Assembly (NCBI GenBank): GCA_024234735.1
Contig: JACKNV010000002.1
Coordinates: 310,001 to 374,000 of the forward strand
DNA from: Pseudomonadales bacterium
Lineage (GTDB): Bacteria > Pseudomonadota > Gammaproteobacteria > Pseudomonadales > Halieaceae
DNA length: 64,000 nucleotides
Direction of reading: 5' to 3'
Shown: positions 41,373 to 49,742 of the stretch, piece by piece
How positions within the stretch are numbered: the first letter of the stretch is position 1
Layout: each line of letters opens with the position of its first letter
Program-made: the position numbers and the translations under genes
Notes under the pieces: generated by a model
Databases searched by the model: none
The model's input: the letters and a program-made list of their open reading frames with translations, nothing else
Told to the model about the DNA's origin: nothing

Positions 41373-42671
41373 GTGAGCAACATCAGAGCAGTCCGCGGGA
41401 TGAACGATATCCTGCCGGATGAGACACCCCACTGGCAGCACCTGGAGCAGACCGTGGGTCGCGTGCTGGGCGCTTACGGCTACGGGGAGATACGCCTGCC
41501 ACTGGTGGAATCCACGCGGCTGTTCCAGCGCTCCATCGGCGAGGTCACCGACATTGTCGAGAAGGAAATGTACAGTTTCGAGGATCGCAACGGCGACAGC
41601 CTCACCCTGCGCCCGGAGGGGACCGCCGGTTGCGTGCGCGCGGCGATCCAGCAGAACCTGCTGGGCGTACCCCGGCGGCTGTGGTACGCGGGCCCGATGT
41701 TTCGCTACGAGCGCCCGCAGAAGGGCCGCCAGCGGCAGTTTCACCAGATCGGTGTGGAGGCCTTTGGCGTTGCCAGCCCGGACATGGATGCCGAAGTCAT
41801 CCTGCTCAGCGCCCGCATCTGGCGCCAACTGGGCCTGGCCGGCAGCGTGACCCTGCAGCTCAATACCATTGGCAGCAGCGCGGCGCGCCAGGCCTATCGC
41901 GCGGCGCTGGTCGCCTACCTGGAGGCGCGCAGGGGCGAGCTGGACGAGGACAGCCAGCGGCGCCTGCAGAGCAATCCGCTGCGTATCCTCGACAGCAAGA
42001 ACCCGCAAACCCAGGCGCTGCTGGACGGCGCGCCGGCGCTGGCGGATTACCTGGACGCGGAATCGCAAGACGACTTCGCGCGGTTGCGCGAGCTGCTGGA
42101 TGCGGCCGGGCAGGGCTACGTGGTCAATCCCCGGCTGGTGCGCGGCCTGGACTACTACAACAAGACCGTATTCGAATGGGTAACCGACGACCTGGGCGCC
42201 CAGGGCACGGTTTGTGCCGGAGGCCGTTACGATGGCCTGGTCGAGCAACTGGGCGGCAAGCCGACACCCGCCGTGGGCCTGGCCATGGGCATGGAACGCC
42301 TGGTCCTGCTGTTGCTGGCACATGCCAGCGGAGTGGCGGAACGCCCTGCGGATGCCTACGTGGTGGCGGTGGGCGCGGCGGCGCAGCGCGAGGCCCTGGT
42401 CGCGGTGGAGGCGGTTCGCGACCGGCTGGACGAGCTGGTCATCGTCCAGCACACCGGCGCCGGCAGTTTCAAGAGCCAGATGAAAAAAGCGGATAAGAGC
42501 GGTGCCCGCATGGCGCTGATCTGGGGGGAGGACGAGGTTGCCGCCGGTACCGTGACGGTTAAACCATTGCGCGACGAAGCGGCGCAGGGCGGCGATCCGG
42601 AACAACAAACCGTGCCGCGGGAACACTTGGAGGCGACCCTGGTGGCAGCGTTCGCCGATCGGATGGGCTAA
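41373..42671 (+). CDS. hisS: histidyl-tRNA synthetase
   Basis: 432 residues from GTG 41373 (CTGGAGAAG upstream). Class II motifs: 'IRLPLVESTRLFQRSIGE', 'TLRPEGTAGCVRA', motif 2 'MFRYERPQKGRQRQFHQIGVE', and His-specific 'VRGLDYYNKTVFEWV' and 'CAGGRYDGL'. C-terminal anticodon domain complete. Confidence 0.97.
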   Translation: MSNIRAVRGMNDILPDETPHWQHLEQTVGRVLGAYGYGEIRLPLVESTRLFQRSIGEVTDIVEKEMYSFEDRNGDSLTLRPEGTAGCVRAAIQQNLLGVPRRLWYAGPMFRYERPQKGRQRQFHQIGVEAFGVASPDMDAEVILLSARIWRQLGLAGSVTLQLNTIGSSAARQAYRAALVAYLEARRGELDEDSQRRLQSNPLRILDSKNPQTQALLDGAPALADYLDAESQDDFARLRELLDAAGQGYVVNPRLVRGLDYYNKTVFEWVTDDLGAQGTVCAGGRYDGLVEQLGGKPTPAVGLAMGMERLVLLLLAHASGVAERPADAYVVAVGAAAQREALVAVEAVRDRLDELVIVQHTGAGSFKSQMKKADKSGARMALIWGEDEVAAGTVTVKPLRDEAAQGGDPEQQTVPREHLEATLVAAFADRMG

Positions 42672-42686
42672 GAGGAACCAACAGAC

Positions 42687-43385
42687 GTGGAAGCATATCG
42701 CACAGAGGAAGAACAGGTCGAGGCGCTGCGGCGCTGGTGGCAGGAAAACGGGCGCACCACGGTGGTGGCCGTCGTCGTCGCCCTGGGTATCGGATTTGGC
42801 TGGCAGGGCTGGAAGCACTATAACCAGGAGCGCAGCGAGGGCGCCTCGGACCTGTACCAGCGGATGTTGCAGGCCTACAGCGTGCCGGCGCTTTCCGGGG
42901 AACAGCAGGAGGTCGCGGCGCAGCTGGCGCAACAGCTTAAGACCGAATACGAGGGCAGCAGCTATAGCCAGTTTGCCGCCCTGCAGCTGGCCAGTACCGC
43001 CGTGATCGAAAACGATTTGTCCGCTGCGGAGGGTGAGCTGCGCTGGGTGCTGGCCAGGGCGGATGTGGGCGGCGATATCGCCCGTATCACACAGGTGCGC
43101 CTGGCCAGGGTGCTGGCCGCGCAGGGGCAGCAGGAACAGGCGCTGGCCATCCTGGACGAGGCCGACGCCGGCCCCTACCAGGCCTCTTACGCGTTGGCCC
43201 GGGGAGATATCCTGTCGAGCATGGGGCGTGAGCAACAGGCCCTGGAGGCCTACCGCGCCGCCCGCAGCCTGGCGACCGCGGACGGCCAAATCAACCTGCG
43301 GAGCCTCGAGCAGAAATTGCAGGCGCTGGGTTCGATTACTGCCGGCGGAGCGACGGATGGCAGCGTTGCCGGCGAGGGAGATTGA
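42687..43385 (+). CDS. yfgM: YfgM-like tetratricopeptide membrane protein
   Basis: 232 residues from GTG 42687. Short cytoplasmic N-terminus 'YRTEEEQVEALRRWWQENGR', one membrane helix (about 20-40), then TPR-like helices in the periplasm. YfgM associates with the SecYEG/PpiD chaperone network. It is encoded between hisS and bamB, as in relatives; the latter start is four bases after this stop. Confidence 0.92.
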   Translation: MEAYRTEEEQVEALRRWWQENGRTTVVAVVVALGIGFGWQGWKHYNQERSEGASDLYQRMLQAYSVPALSGEQQEVAAQLAQQLKTEYEGSSYSQFAALQLASTAVIENDLSAAEGELRWVLARADVGGDIARITQVRLARVLAAQGQQEQALAILDEADAGPYQASYALARGDILSSMGREQQALEAYRAARSLATADGQINLRSLEQKLQALGSITAGGATDGSVAGEGD

Positions 43386-43389
43386 GCAT

Positions 43390-44565
43390 ATGCCGCAGGT
43401 AAACCGCTGGCTGCTCGCCGTGCCGCTGCTCCTGAGCCTGGGCGCCTGCAGCACCATCGAGGGCTGGTTCGAGATGGATGACGACAACCCCAAGGCCCCC
43501 GCCAAGCTGGTGGACATCGAACAGCAGGTCCGGATCAAGGAGCTCTGGTCGCACGGCGTGGGCAATGGTCAGGGCAAGGGCTTTTACCGCATCCAGCCGG
43601 TCATCCAGGGCGACGTAATCTACGCCGCCGCCGCCAGCGGCGATCTCGAGGCGTTCGACCGCCACTCCGGCGACAGCCTGTGGGACGTGGAACTGGACAA
43701 CCACCTGTCCGGTGGAGTGGGTGCGTACGGCCAGGCCCTGTTCGTGGGCACCAGTGATGGCCAGGTGCTGAAGCTGGATGCGGCCAATGGCGAGGTGCTG
43801 TGGAGCGCGCGGCTCGCCGGCGAGGTCCTGTCTCCGCCGCAGAGCAATGGCCGCGTGGTGCTGGCGCACACCCTGGACGGCAAGCTGCAGGGGCTGGACT
43901 TTGCCACCGGTGAGCTGCTGTGGACCTATGACAGCAACGTCCCCGTGCTCACCTTGCGCGGCAGCAGCAGTCCGCTGGTAAAGGAAAACACGGCTTATGT
44001 AGGCTTTGCCAACGGTAGGGTGCTGGCCTTCGATGCCGCCACTGGCGGCATCATCTGGGAAATTCGGGTGGCGATTCCCCAGGGGCGGTCGGAGATCGAG
44101 CGCGTTGTCGATATAGACGGCACCATGGACCTGGTGGGAACGGACCTGTACGTGGCGAGCTACCAGGGCCGCATCATGGCTATCGACGTGGCCAATGGCC
44201 GCAAGCTGTGGCAGCACAACGTGTCGTCCTTTTCCGGGGTGTCCCAGGGCTTCGGCAATGTCTACGTCGCCGACGAGGACGGGACGGTAACCGCCTACCA
44301 GCGCAGTGGCCAGGGGGAGCGCTGGTCGCAGACCGAACTGGCGTATCGCAGCCTGTCGCGTCCCACGCCGGTAAGCAGCTACCTGGCAGTGGGTGATTTC
44401 GACGGCTACGTTCACCTGATGTCGCAGGTCAATGGCGAGCTGGTCGGACGCGTCAGGGCGGACAGTGACGGCGTGCGGGCGGACATGGTCAGCGTCGACA
44501 ACGTGTTGTATGTCTACGGTAACAGCGGGGACCTGGTCGCCTACGAGGTCACCGCCCGGGATTGA
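43390..44565 (+). CDS. bamB: outer membrane assembly lipoprotein BamB
   Basis: 391 residues from ATG 43390 just after GAG. Lipobox LGAC. Eight PQQ-like propeller repeats ('GDVIYAAAASGDLEAFDRHSGDSLWDVEL' is one type, 'TAYVGFANGRVLAFDAATGGIIWEI' another). It is a subunit of the BAM complex at the outer membrane. No PQQ is expected. Stop TGA shares its A with the der start. Confidence 0.95.
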   Translation: MPQVNRWLLAVPLLLSLGACSTIEGWFEMDDDNPKAPAKLVDIEQQVRIKELWSHGVGNGQGKGFYRIQPVIQGDVIYAAAASGDLEAFDRHSGDSLWDVELDNHLSGGVGAYGQALFVGTSDGQVLKLDAANGEVLWSARLAGEVLSPPQSNGRVVLAHTLDGKLQGLDFATGELLWTYDSNVPVLTLRGSSSPLVKENTAYVGFANGRVLAFDAATGGIIWEIRVAIPQGRSEIERVVDIDGTMDLVGTDLYVASYQGRIMAIDVANGRKLWQHNVSSFSGVSQGFGNVYVADEDGTVTAYQRSGQGERWSQTELAYRSLSRPTPVSSYLAVGDFDGYVHLMSQVNGELVGRVRADSDGVRADMVSVDNVLYVYGNSGDLVAYEVTARD

Positions 44566-45977
44566 TGATACCGGTCATCGCCCTGGTGGGGCGCCCCAAC
44601 GTCGGCAAGTCTACCCTGTTCAACCAGCTGACCCGCAGCCGCGACGCACTGGTAGCCAACTTTCCCGGGCTTACCCGCGACCGCAAGTATGGCCAGGGCC
44701 GCATCGGCAGCCGCGCCTTCGTGGTGATCGACACCGGGGGCATCAGCGGCGCCGAGGAGGGCATCGATTCCGAGATGGCCAGCCAGTCGCTGCTCGCCAT
44801 CGAGGAGGCCGACGCGGTATTGCTGCTGGTGGATGCCAGGGAGGGCCTCACCGCCGGCGACCAGGCGCTGGCGCGTCACCTGCGGCAGCGCAACAAGGCC
44901 TTTCACCTGGTGGTCAACAAGATCGACGGCCTCAACGATGACCTGGCCTGCACCGAGTTCTACGCTCTGGGGGTGGAAGCCATGCATGCTATCGCCGCCA
45001 GTCACGGCCGCGGTGTCAAATCCATGGTGGAGCAGGTGCTGGGCGGTTTTCCCGCGCAAGAGGCGGCAGCCGCCGAGGCGCTTCCCGACAGTATCCGGGT
45101 GGCAGTGGTAGGGCGGCCGAACGTGGGCAAATCCACCCTGGTCAACCGCCTGCTCGGCGAGGACCGGGTGGTGGTGTTCGACCAGCCCGGCACCACCCGC
45201 GACAGTATCTATATTGACTACGAGCGCGACCACCAGCGCTATACCCTGATCGACACCGCTGGCGTGCGCAGACGCAAGAATGTGCGCCAGAGTGTGGAGA
45301 AGTTCTCCATTGTGAAAACCCTCAAGGCTATCGAGGACGCCCATGTGGTGGTGCTGGTCATGGACGGACACGAGGGCATTGTCGACCAGGATATGCACTT
45401 GTTGGGGCACTGTATCGAGGCGGGCCGGGGCCTGGTACTGGCGGTCAACAAGTGGGACGGTATCGAGCCGGACCAGCGGGAATGGATCAGGAACGAACTG
45501 AGCCGCCGCCTGCAGTTCGCCGCCTACGCGGATACCCATTTTATTTCCGCCCTGCACGGCTCCGGAGTGGGGTTGCTGTACAAATCCGTCAATGCCGCCT
45601 ACCAATCGGCTACTCGCAAGCTCAATACCAATGTCCTGACCCGCATCCTCGAGGGCGCGGTCTACGACCATCCGCCGCCGATGGTGGACGGGCGGCGCAT
45701 CAAGCTGCGCTACGCCCATGCCGGCGGCCAGAACCCGCCCCTGATCGTCATTCACGGCAACCAGACCGGCAAGGTACCCAACAGCTACCAGCGCTACCTG
45801 GAAAAGGTATTTCGTCGCGAGCTGGACCTGGTAGGCACCCCCGTGCGCATCGAGTTCCGCACCGGCGACAACCCCTATGCCGACAAGCGCAACAAGCTCA
45901 CTGCCCGCCAGGTGCAGCGCAAGCGGCGGCTGATGTCCCATGTCAAAAAGAAGGACAAGAAAAACAGGAAGAAATAG
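44565..45977 (+). CDS. der: ribosome biogenesis GTPase Der (EngA)
   Basis: 470 residues from ATG 44565 (MIPVIALVGRPNVGKS); the TTG just before is not needed. Two GTPase domains in tandem: first P-loop GRPNVGKST at the N-terminus, with DTGG and NKID; second 'AVVGRPNVGKSTLVNRLLGED', 'IDTAGVRRRKN' and 'NKWD'. C-terminal KH-like domain and a lysine-rich tail. Essential for 50S subunit assembly. Confidence 0.97.
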   Translation: MIPVIALVGRPNVGKSTLFNQLTRSRDALVANFPGLTRDRKYGQGRIGSRAFVVIDTGGISGAEEGIDSEMASQSLLAIEEADAVLLLVDAREGLTAGDQALARHLRQRNKAFHLVVNKIDGLNDDLACTEFYALGVEAMHAIAASHGRGVKSMVEQVLGGFPAQEAAAAEALPDSIRVAVVGRPNVGKSTLVNRLLGEDRVVVFDQPGTTRDSIYIDYERDHQRYTLIDTAGVRRRKNVRQSVEKFSIVKTLKAIEDAHVVVLVMDGHEGIVDQDMHLLGHCIEAGRGLVLAVNKWDGIEPDQREWIRNELSRRLQFAAYADTHFISALHGSGVGLLYKSVNAAYQSATRKLNTNVLTRILEGAVYDHPPPMVDGRRIKLRYAHAGGQNPPLIVIHGNQTGKVPNSYQRYLEKVFRRELDLVGTPVRIEFRTGDNPYADKRNKLTARQVQRKRRLMSHVKKKDKKNRKK

Positions 45978-45980
45978 CCG

Positions 45981-46373
45981 GTGACCTCGGTAGCGAGAAA
46001 ACCCGATCTGGATTCGCGTGAGCACATCGAGGCATTCGTCGACCGGTTCTACGCCAGCCTGTTGCAGGACGAACGGCTGGCGCCGATCTTCCTGGAGGTC
46101 GCCGCGGTAGATCTCGCAATCCACCTGCCGCACATCAAGGACTACTGGTGCAAACTGTTGCTGGGGGAGCAGGGCTATCGCCGTCACACCATGAATATCC
46201 ACCGGCAACTGCATGGCAAGCAGGCACTGGTGGCAGCGGATTTCCAGCGCTGGCTGGAGCTGTTCAATGCCACCCTGGACACCGGCTTCGCCGGTGAGCG
46301 CACCGAGCGGGCGCGCCAGGTGGCGGCGTCCATCGCTGCCAATATGGCCTCCAGCCTGCCGGCTTCAGGGTGA
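45981..46373 (+). CDS. group III truncated haemoglobin
   Basis: 130 residues from GTG 45981. Family pattern 'FVDRFYASLLQDERLAPIFLEVAAVDLAIHLPHIKDYWCKLLLGEQGYRRHTMNIHRQLH', with proximal His in the 'IHRQLHGKQ' region and a C-terminal 'FQRWLELFNATLDTGFAGERTERARQVA' helix. A 2-on-2 haem protein; roles suggested for the group include oxygen or nitric oxide handling. Three bases after der, so co-transcribed with the bam/der run, an unusual partner. Confidence 0.88.
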   Translation: MTSVARKPDLDSREHIEAFVDRFYASLLQDERLAPIFLEVAAVDLAIHLPHIKDYWCKLLLGEQGYRRHTMNIHRQLHGKQALVAADFQRWLELFNATLDTGFAGERTERARQVAASIAANMASSLPASG

Positions 46374-46484
46374 ACCGGGCGCAGCGCTATGTGCGGGCCT
46401 TCCGAAAAACTGTGGTATGTTGCAGTAATGTGACAAGCCCGCCAAGCGCGCATAATAATCCTACAATCGAGCTCGGAGTAACAG

Positions 46485-47705
46485 ATGAAAAAAATCGCCG
46501 CCACTGGCCTGTCGAGGCTGGCGCTGCTGCTGGGGGCTGCCCTCCTGCTGGCCGCCTGTGACAATAACAACAACGACAACAACAAGACCGGGTCGATTAC
46601 CGTGACCACCTACAATATGGGTTTGGCCCTCAACTTCGTTCCCTATACTGCGGAGCGACTGGTGGCCAACGCGGAACTCATGGCCGGCTCCGACAGCGAT
46701 GTGATGTGCCTGCAGGAAGTCTGGCTGGCGGAGTACGTCGATACCATCGAGCGTGCACTGGAGGAAAACTACCCCTATATCTACTCGGTCCCGGCGGAAC
46801 AGCGCTTCTCCGCTTCGGCGGCCTGTAGCAGCGACGAGATTGCCGAGTTCGCGGCCTGCGGAGACAACGAGTGCGGCGGCTTGTCCGGCAACGCCCTGGT
46901 CGCGTGTGCATCAAGCAGCTGCGGGGCCTCCCTGGCGGCACTATCCCCGGCCTGTTTCGATGGTGTGATCGGCACGGTCGGCATTCCCGATATAACCGTG
47001 GACATCATGGTGGATACGGTGACCCAGCCCACCGGCCTGTTTGCCTACGACGGCGCTCTCGGTTTGATCCTGGCCTCGAAATACGCATTGCAGAACCGCG
47101 AGTTTCAGGACTTCATAGACGATTCCAGCAGCAACCATCGCGGTGCCCTGTACGCAGAGATCGAGGTCAACAAGCAGACTCATGTTGTCGGCTGTACCCA
47201 TCCCACGGCCAACCTGGAGGGCTCGATTCCCTATCCGGAATCGGGCAAACACGGCTCCTGGCAGGGAGAGAACCGCTACATGCAGGAGCAGATGATAGCC
47301 TTTGCCAACCGCAAGGCCGGCGATAATCCCATCCTGTTTGCCGGGGACTTCAACTGTAGCATCGCCAATGCCGGCAATGGCGTCGACGCCGACTTTGCCG
47401 CCAACTGTGCCCTCTGGCTGGCCGATGGTTTCGCCGATCCGGCCGGTGACCAGCTACCCTGCACCTTCTGTGAGGAAACGAACCTGATTCTGCAACCCGC
47501 CGGAGGAAGCGGCAGTTACGTTCTCGATCACATCTTTGTAAAGAACATCGAATCCCCGGATGCCATCGTTGCCGAGCGAGTGTACGACGACCCGGTGTCG
47601 ATCGAGGCGCTGGTTCCTCCCTCGGAATTGCAGCCGGAGAATTCACCCACCATGACAGATCCTTCGGACCACTATGGGGTCGAGCTGGATATCCCGCTGC
47701 TGTAG
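46485..47705 (+). CDS. endonuclease/exonuclease/phosphatase-family lipoprotein
   Basis: 406 residues. Lipobox LLAAC at Cys25, then an Asn-rich linker (DNNNNDNNK). EEP fold motifs: 'VTTYNMG', 'DVMCLQEVW' (metal Glu), 'LFAGDFNCS' (Asp/Asn pair) and 'DPSDHYGVELDIPLL' (catalytic Asp-His). A cysteine-rich insertion (about residues 105-150, about nine Cys) is likely disulfide-bonded. Members include sphingomyelinases, DNases and phosphoinositide phosphatases; a surface phosphodiesterase is the safe call. An own promoter is likely (GTGACA, 17 bases, TAATAA near 46431-46459), weak evidence. Confidence 0.82.
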   Translation: MKKIAATGLSRLALLLGAALLLAACDNNNNDNNKTGSITVTTYNMGLALNFVPYTAERLVANAELMAGSDSDVMCLQEVWLAEYVDTIERALEENYPYIYSVPAEQRFSASAACSSDEIAEFAACGDNECGGLSGNALVACASSSCGASLAALSPACFDGVIGTVGIPDITVDIMVDTVTQPTGLFAYDGALGLILASKYALQNREFQDFIDDSSSNHRGALYAEIEVNKQTHVVGCTHPTANLEGSIPYPESGKHGSWQGENRYMQEQMIAFANRKAGDNPILFAGDFNCSIANAGNGVDADFAANCALWLADGFADPAGDQLPCTFCEETNLILQPAGGSGSYVLDHIFVKNIESPDAIVAERVYDDPVSIEALVPPSELQPENSPTMTDPSDHYGVELDIPLL

Positions 47706-47883
47706 GTGTGCCGGCCGCTGGATACCCAGCCCCCGGCTGACCTGATGGCTTCACCCTCCAGCAGGCGGCGAGGTTTGAGTCTCTAGACCGGGGCGCGTTG
47801 TTGGCGCACGGTGCCGTAAAATCGATGTACCGGTTGATGGGGCGTTCTAGAATGGCGCTTTTTGTCCCGGAGGTAGCCCAGGC

Positions 47884-49596
47884 ATGTCGCAATTCAGGCA
47901 GGAATACGATCAGGTCGTGGCGCAGCTGACCGCCCCGGGCGCTCCCTGGGAACTGGCGGAGGACGCTGCGGGGCTGCGGTATTTCGTCAAGGCGCCGCGG
48001 AACCTGGCCGAGGCGATAGCGGTGGCCAGGCAGCACGGCGACCGCGAGTTTCTGGTGTACGAGGGCGAGCGCCGCACCTTCAACAATCTGCTGGACGAAG
48101 CCGACCGGATCGCCGCCGCGCTACAGGCCCACGGGATCGGCGCCGGGGACCGGGTGGCCCTGGCCATGCGCAACTATCCCGAGTGGATGGCCGCCTTTAT
48201 CGCCGTGGTGACCACAGGCGCCGTGATCGTGCCACTGAACAGCTGGGGCCAGCCGGCAGAGATAGCCCGCCTGGTGGCCGATGCCGATGCCCGGCTGGTG
48301 TTTTGCGACCAGGCCCGTTACGACGGCCTCGCCGCCAGTGTTCGCGATCCGGCGGTGCGGCTGGTGATCGCCAGGCCTACCAGGCGCGACGACCCCGCCG
48401 GGTTAGACAGCTTGCTGAGTGCGTCTGCGGGCCAGGCAGCGACGCCCGTCGCAATCCGGGGCGATGACCTGGCCATGATCATGTATACCTCCGGTACCAG
48501 CGGGGTGCCCAAGGGCGCGGCCTCGACTCACGCGGCCATCTGCCAGGCCCTGTATAATTTCGAGTTTGCCGCCGCGGCGGCGGCCATGTGCAACGGCGAG
48601 GCGATAACAGCCATGCTGGAGCGCGGCTATGAGCCCACCTCGTTGCTGGCGCTGCCGCTGTTCCACGTCAGTGGCTGTCATGCCCAGTTCCTTACCAACC
48701 TGCGCGGGGGGCGTCGCATCGTGATGATGTACAAGTGGGACGTCGCGCGGGCCCTGGACTATATCGAGCGGGAGCGCATCACCACCATCGCCGCGGCCCC
48801 GGCAATGGTGCTGGATTTGCTCGAATCCCCGGATTTCGACCGCGCCGACACCGCCAGCCTGTTCTCTCTCGGCGTCGGTGGCGCCGCGACGCCGCCGCGG
48901 ATTAGCCGGCTGCTGGAGGGGAAACTACCCGGCAGTTTCAGCGGCACCGGCTGGGGGATGACTGAAACCAACGCCCAGGGCGCGTCGCTCACCGGCAGGT
49001 TTTTCAGGGACAAACCCGGCAGCGCCGGCCCGCTGCACCCCATTGTCGATTTGCGCATCTGTGACGAGTTGGGTGGGGAACTGGCGCCGGGAGTAGCGGG
49101 GGAAATCTGGGTGCGCAGCCCAACCAATATTCGTGAATACTGGCGGCGCCTGGAGGTCAACCAGCGGGAGTTTCACGATGGCTGGCTGAAAACCGGCGAC
49201 GTCGGCTACCTGGATGAGGACGGTTTTCTGTTCCTGGCCGACCGCGTCAAGGACATGATCATACGCGGGGGCGAAAACGTTTACCCAGTGGAGGTCGAGA
49301 ATCAACTGTTGCAACTGGAGGCCGTCAGGGAGGTCGCGGTGATCGGCCTGCCCCATGACCGCCTGGGGGAGGAAGTGGCCGCCGTGGTCCGCCTGCACTC
49401 CGGGGAGCGGCTGTCGGAGGCGCAGCTGCTGGCTTACGCTCGGGAACACCTGGCCGCCTACAAGGTGCCCACCCAGGTGTTTTTCGTCGTTGAGGACCTG
49501 CCCAGGACGGCTACCGGCAAGGTCTTGAAGCAGCAGCTGAAAGCCGCCATCGGGACAGGCCTTCAGGCTGGGCTGGATGCCAACAAAAATAAATAG
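47884..49596 (+). CDS. AMP-dependent acyl-CoA synthetase/ligase
   Basis: 570 residues from ATG 47884 with CGGAGG upstream. ANL-superfamily motifs: P-loop 'MYTSGTSGVPKGA', 'GWGMTETNAQGAS', 'WLKTGDVGYLDEDGFLFLADRVKDMIIRGGENVYPVEVE' and C-terminal Lys in 'LPRTATGKVLKQQL'. It forms an acyl-CoA via an acyl-AMP. Substrate unknown; it may be fatty or aromatic. Stands alone, distant in sequence from the FadD at 20398. Confidence 0.88.
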   Translation: MSQFRQEYDQVVAQLTAPGAPWELAEDAAGLRYFVKAPRNLAEAIAVARQHGDREFLVYEGERRTFNNLLDEADRIAAALQAHGIGAGDRVALAMRNYPEWMAAFIAVVTTGAVIVPLNSWGQPAEIARLVADADARLVFCDQARYDGLAASVRDPAVRLVIARPTRRDDPAGLDSLLSASAGQAATPVAIRGDDLAMIMYTSGTSGVPKGAASTHAAICQALYNFEFAAAAAAMCNGEAITAMLERGYEPTSLLALPLFHVSGCHAQFLTNLRGGRRIVMMYKWDVARALDYIERERITTIAAAPAMVLDLLESPDFDRADTASLFSLGVGGAATPPRISRLLEGKLPGSFSGTGWGMTETNAQGASLTGRFFRDKPGSAGPLHPIVDLRICDELGGELAPGVAGEIWVRSPTNIREYWRRLEVNQREFHDGWLKTGDVGYLDEDGFLFLADRVKDMIIRGGENVYPVEVENQLLQLEAVREVAVIGLPHDRLGEEVAAVVRLHSGERLSEAQLLAYAREHLAAYKVPTQVFFVVEDLPRTATGKVLKQQLKAAIGTGLQAGLDANKNK

Positions 49597-49742
49597 CGTG
49601 AATAGTAAAAATACTGTCTATTTATTTCATTTATGTCGCATGGGTAACTAATATTGGCGCCAGTCGTTGAGACGGCGGCGCCGCGAGCAGGTGCCGCCGA
49701 CCCTCTTTCTCTGTTCACCACTGAGCTCAATGAGGTTCTACC

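Noticed and set aside
47844..47862. Palindrome GGCGTTCTAGAATGGCGC upstream of the acyl-CoA ligase
   Set aside because: Only the eight-base TTCTAGAA centre is perfect; too short to call an operator without comparison.
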